Positions 62,886 to 64,000 of a DNA stretch of 64,000 nt are shown piece by piece (positions within the stretch are counted from its first letter, which is position 1; each line of letters starts with the position of its first letter). Below the pieces are notes generated by a model. That model did no database searches and was not told where the DNA came from. It saw nothing but the letters and a program-made list of their open reading frames with translations. The stretch is from Xiphophorus maculatus (lineage: Eukaryota > Chordata > Actinopteri > Cyprinodontiformes > Poeciliidae), in NCBI RefSeq assembly GCF_002775205.1, contig NC_036443.1, positions 29,947,717-30,011,716 on the forward strand, written 5' to 3'. Both the position numbers and the translations under genes were made by a program.

Positions 62886-64000
62886 TCTGTAATAGAACCG
62901 ACCCGAACCACACCAGTCCTGGTGTAGCTCCTTCAGTCAGAGGTCCGTTGAACAGTGGTTGTGTTTCCATTAAAATGTTTTAAAACGTTGCCAACATTCC
63001 ACTAAAATCGAAAAAACTTAATTTTGCAATTGCGTTTTTTTAAACTAAATAAGAAACAGAATCAAAATCACAGTGGAGTTTGTTCAATAAAAAACACGCC
63101 ACGCCATCATCCTCCTACTATTTCCTGTTGTCCTCTTTGTTGTTTCCTCCAGTAGTAACATCCTGTTGTTGATCATATGACTCTTGTGATGTGAAAAAAA
63201 ACAACCGAAAAAAGCCAAAAATTTATAAAAATACAAGCATTTTGAACTTAAGATGAAAGAAAGAAATCTGTTCTGGCCAGAATTACTCAAGCAGCAGTTT
63301 TAGCTTCACCTGGATCAAATTCTGTAAAAATAAATTTCCTATTAAGCTCCTTTGGCCTTCAAAGTATTTATTGGTGAACCAGAAAAAATAATCACCAGAC
63401 CAGCCCCTACGTTGAGTTGATATTAAGTTTAACTGCCCTCCTTCTGAAGGACAGACGGAGCTTTCCTTCAGGTGACGGAGATCAAAGCTGTTAGCGCAGC
63501 ATTAGCATTAGCGCTGCACTCTGGGAAACCCTGCCAAAGGGTAACATTTCAGAGCAGATGATATGCCACTAGGCCATGGGGGGATTCCCCCTTCAACACA
63601 TCTCGGCTGTTTCTTAAACCTGAATCTGGAGGAACCGTCTTAAAACCTCCAACAACTTCCTGCTCTGTAAACCAGGGATGGAAAAATAATTCTCATTTTG
63701 GCCCAAATCAAATCATGATTTGATCAAACTTCCTAACAAACTGTTAAAATACTAATAAATAGCTGTCTCTGTATTTGATAAGTACTTCTTAAAGATGCAG
63801 TATGATATAAATGATCCAAGATAAATTTCTCCTATGGGAGACTAATAAAATTATCTTATCTTAAAATTGACTCTTTTTTAGCTTTCCATTATGTTTTAAT
63901 GTTTTTCCCTCACCAAAAACAAACCTGGAGTGTTGCTTTGATTCTTTCATTAATAATTGAGAAATCCTTTAATCTCCATGGCAACAATTCAGCTGTGTAA
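62886..64000 (+). other. Probable TRIM-gene 3' UTR and intergenic sequence
   Basis: AATAAA at 63086-63091 is a plausible polyadenylation signal about 200 nt past the stop. Beyond it I see no exon. The right edge (about 63922-64000) is a dispersed repeat also present at 49901-49962. Confidence 0.4.

Overview
This is vertebrate, almost certainly teleost, genomic DNA. Genes are split into many GT-AG exons, protein matches are to laminin alpha-5, ADRM1/RPN13, cysteine-string protein and a MuRF-type TRIM protein, and introns are AT-rich and full of fish-style repeats (tRNA-derived SINEs, hAT, Tc1 and pogo-like DNA transposons, foldback elements, GT microsatellites). There is no operon, CRISPR or prokaryotic signal.

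Layout. (1) 294-35467, plus strand: the last 51 coding exons (2471 residues) of a laminin alpha-5 gene, from the end of domain IV through LE repeats, the IVa globule, more LE repeats, the coiled coil and five LG domains to the stop at 35465-35467. I joined the exons by hand and the reading frame holds through all 51. The final exon (35319-35467) lies 2.1 kb beyond the penultimate one and has no obvious open frame of its own. (2) 36336-40095, minus strand: complete ADRM1 coding sequence (nine coding exons, 416 residues), tail-to-tail with LAMA5; its 5' untranslated exon is near 41086-41160. (3) About 41.1-41.9 kb: a shared head-to-head promoter region. (4) About 41800-50304, plus strand: DNAJC5 (cysteine-string protein alpha), a 5' untranslated exon, a 5.4-kb first intron and four coding exons (196 residues). 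(5) 55920-62885, plus strand: a MuRF-family TRIM E3 ligase with nine coding exons including a 23-nt microexon (486 residues if it ends at 62885). (6) 62886-64000: probable 3' UTR and intergenic sequence.

The genes are not a pathway. Laminin alpha-5 is a basement-membrane protein, ADRM1 a proteasome ubiquitin receptor, DNAJC5 a vesicle co-chaperone and the TRIM gene a probable muscle ubiquitin ligase. LAMA5, ADRM1 and DNAJC5 are all on human 20q13.33, so the neighbourhood looks like ancestral vertebrate synteny.

I found no evidence of a new multi-gene system. The most interesting items are non-coding or structural: GT repeats running straight into two LAMA5 splice acceptors, three arrays of a self-complementary TAAATATTTA motif in two different genes, a three-layer nested transposon insertion with intact TIRs, a tRNA-Lys-like element with encoded CCA between 38-bp direct repeats, and the TRIM microexon. 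All similarity statements rest on my reading of the sequence; no database search was run.
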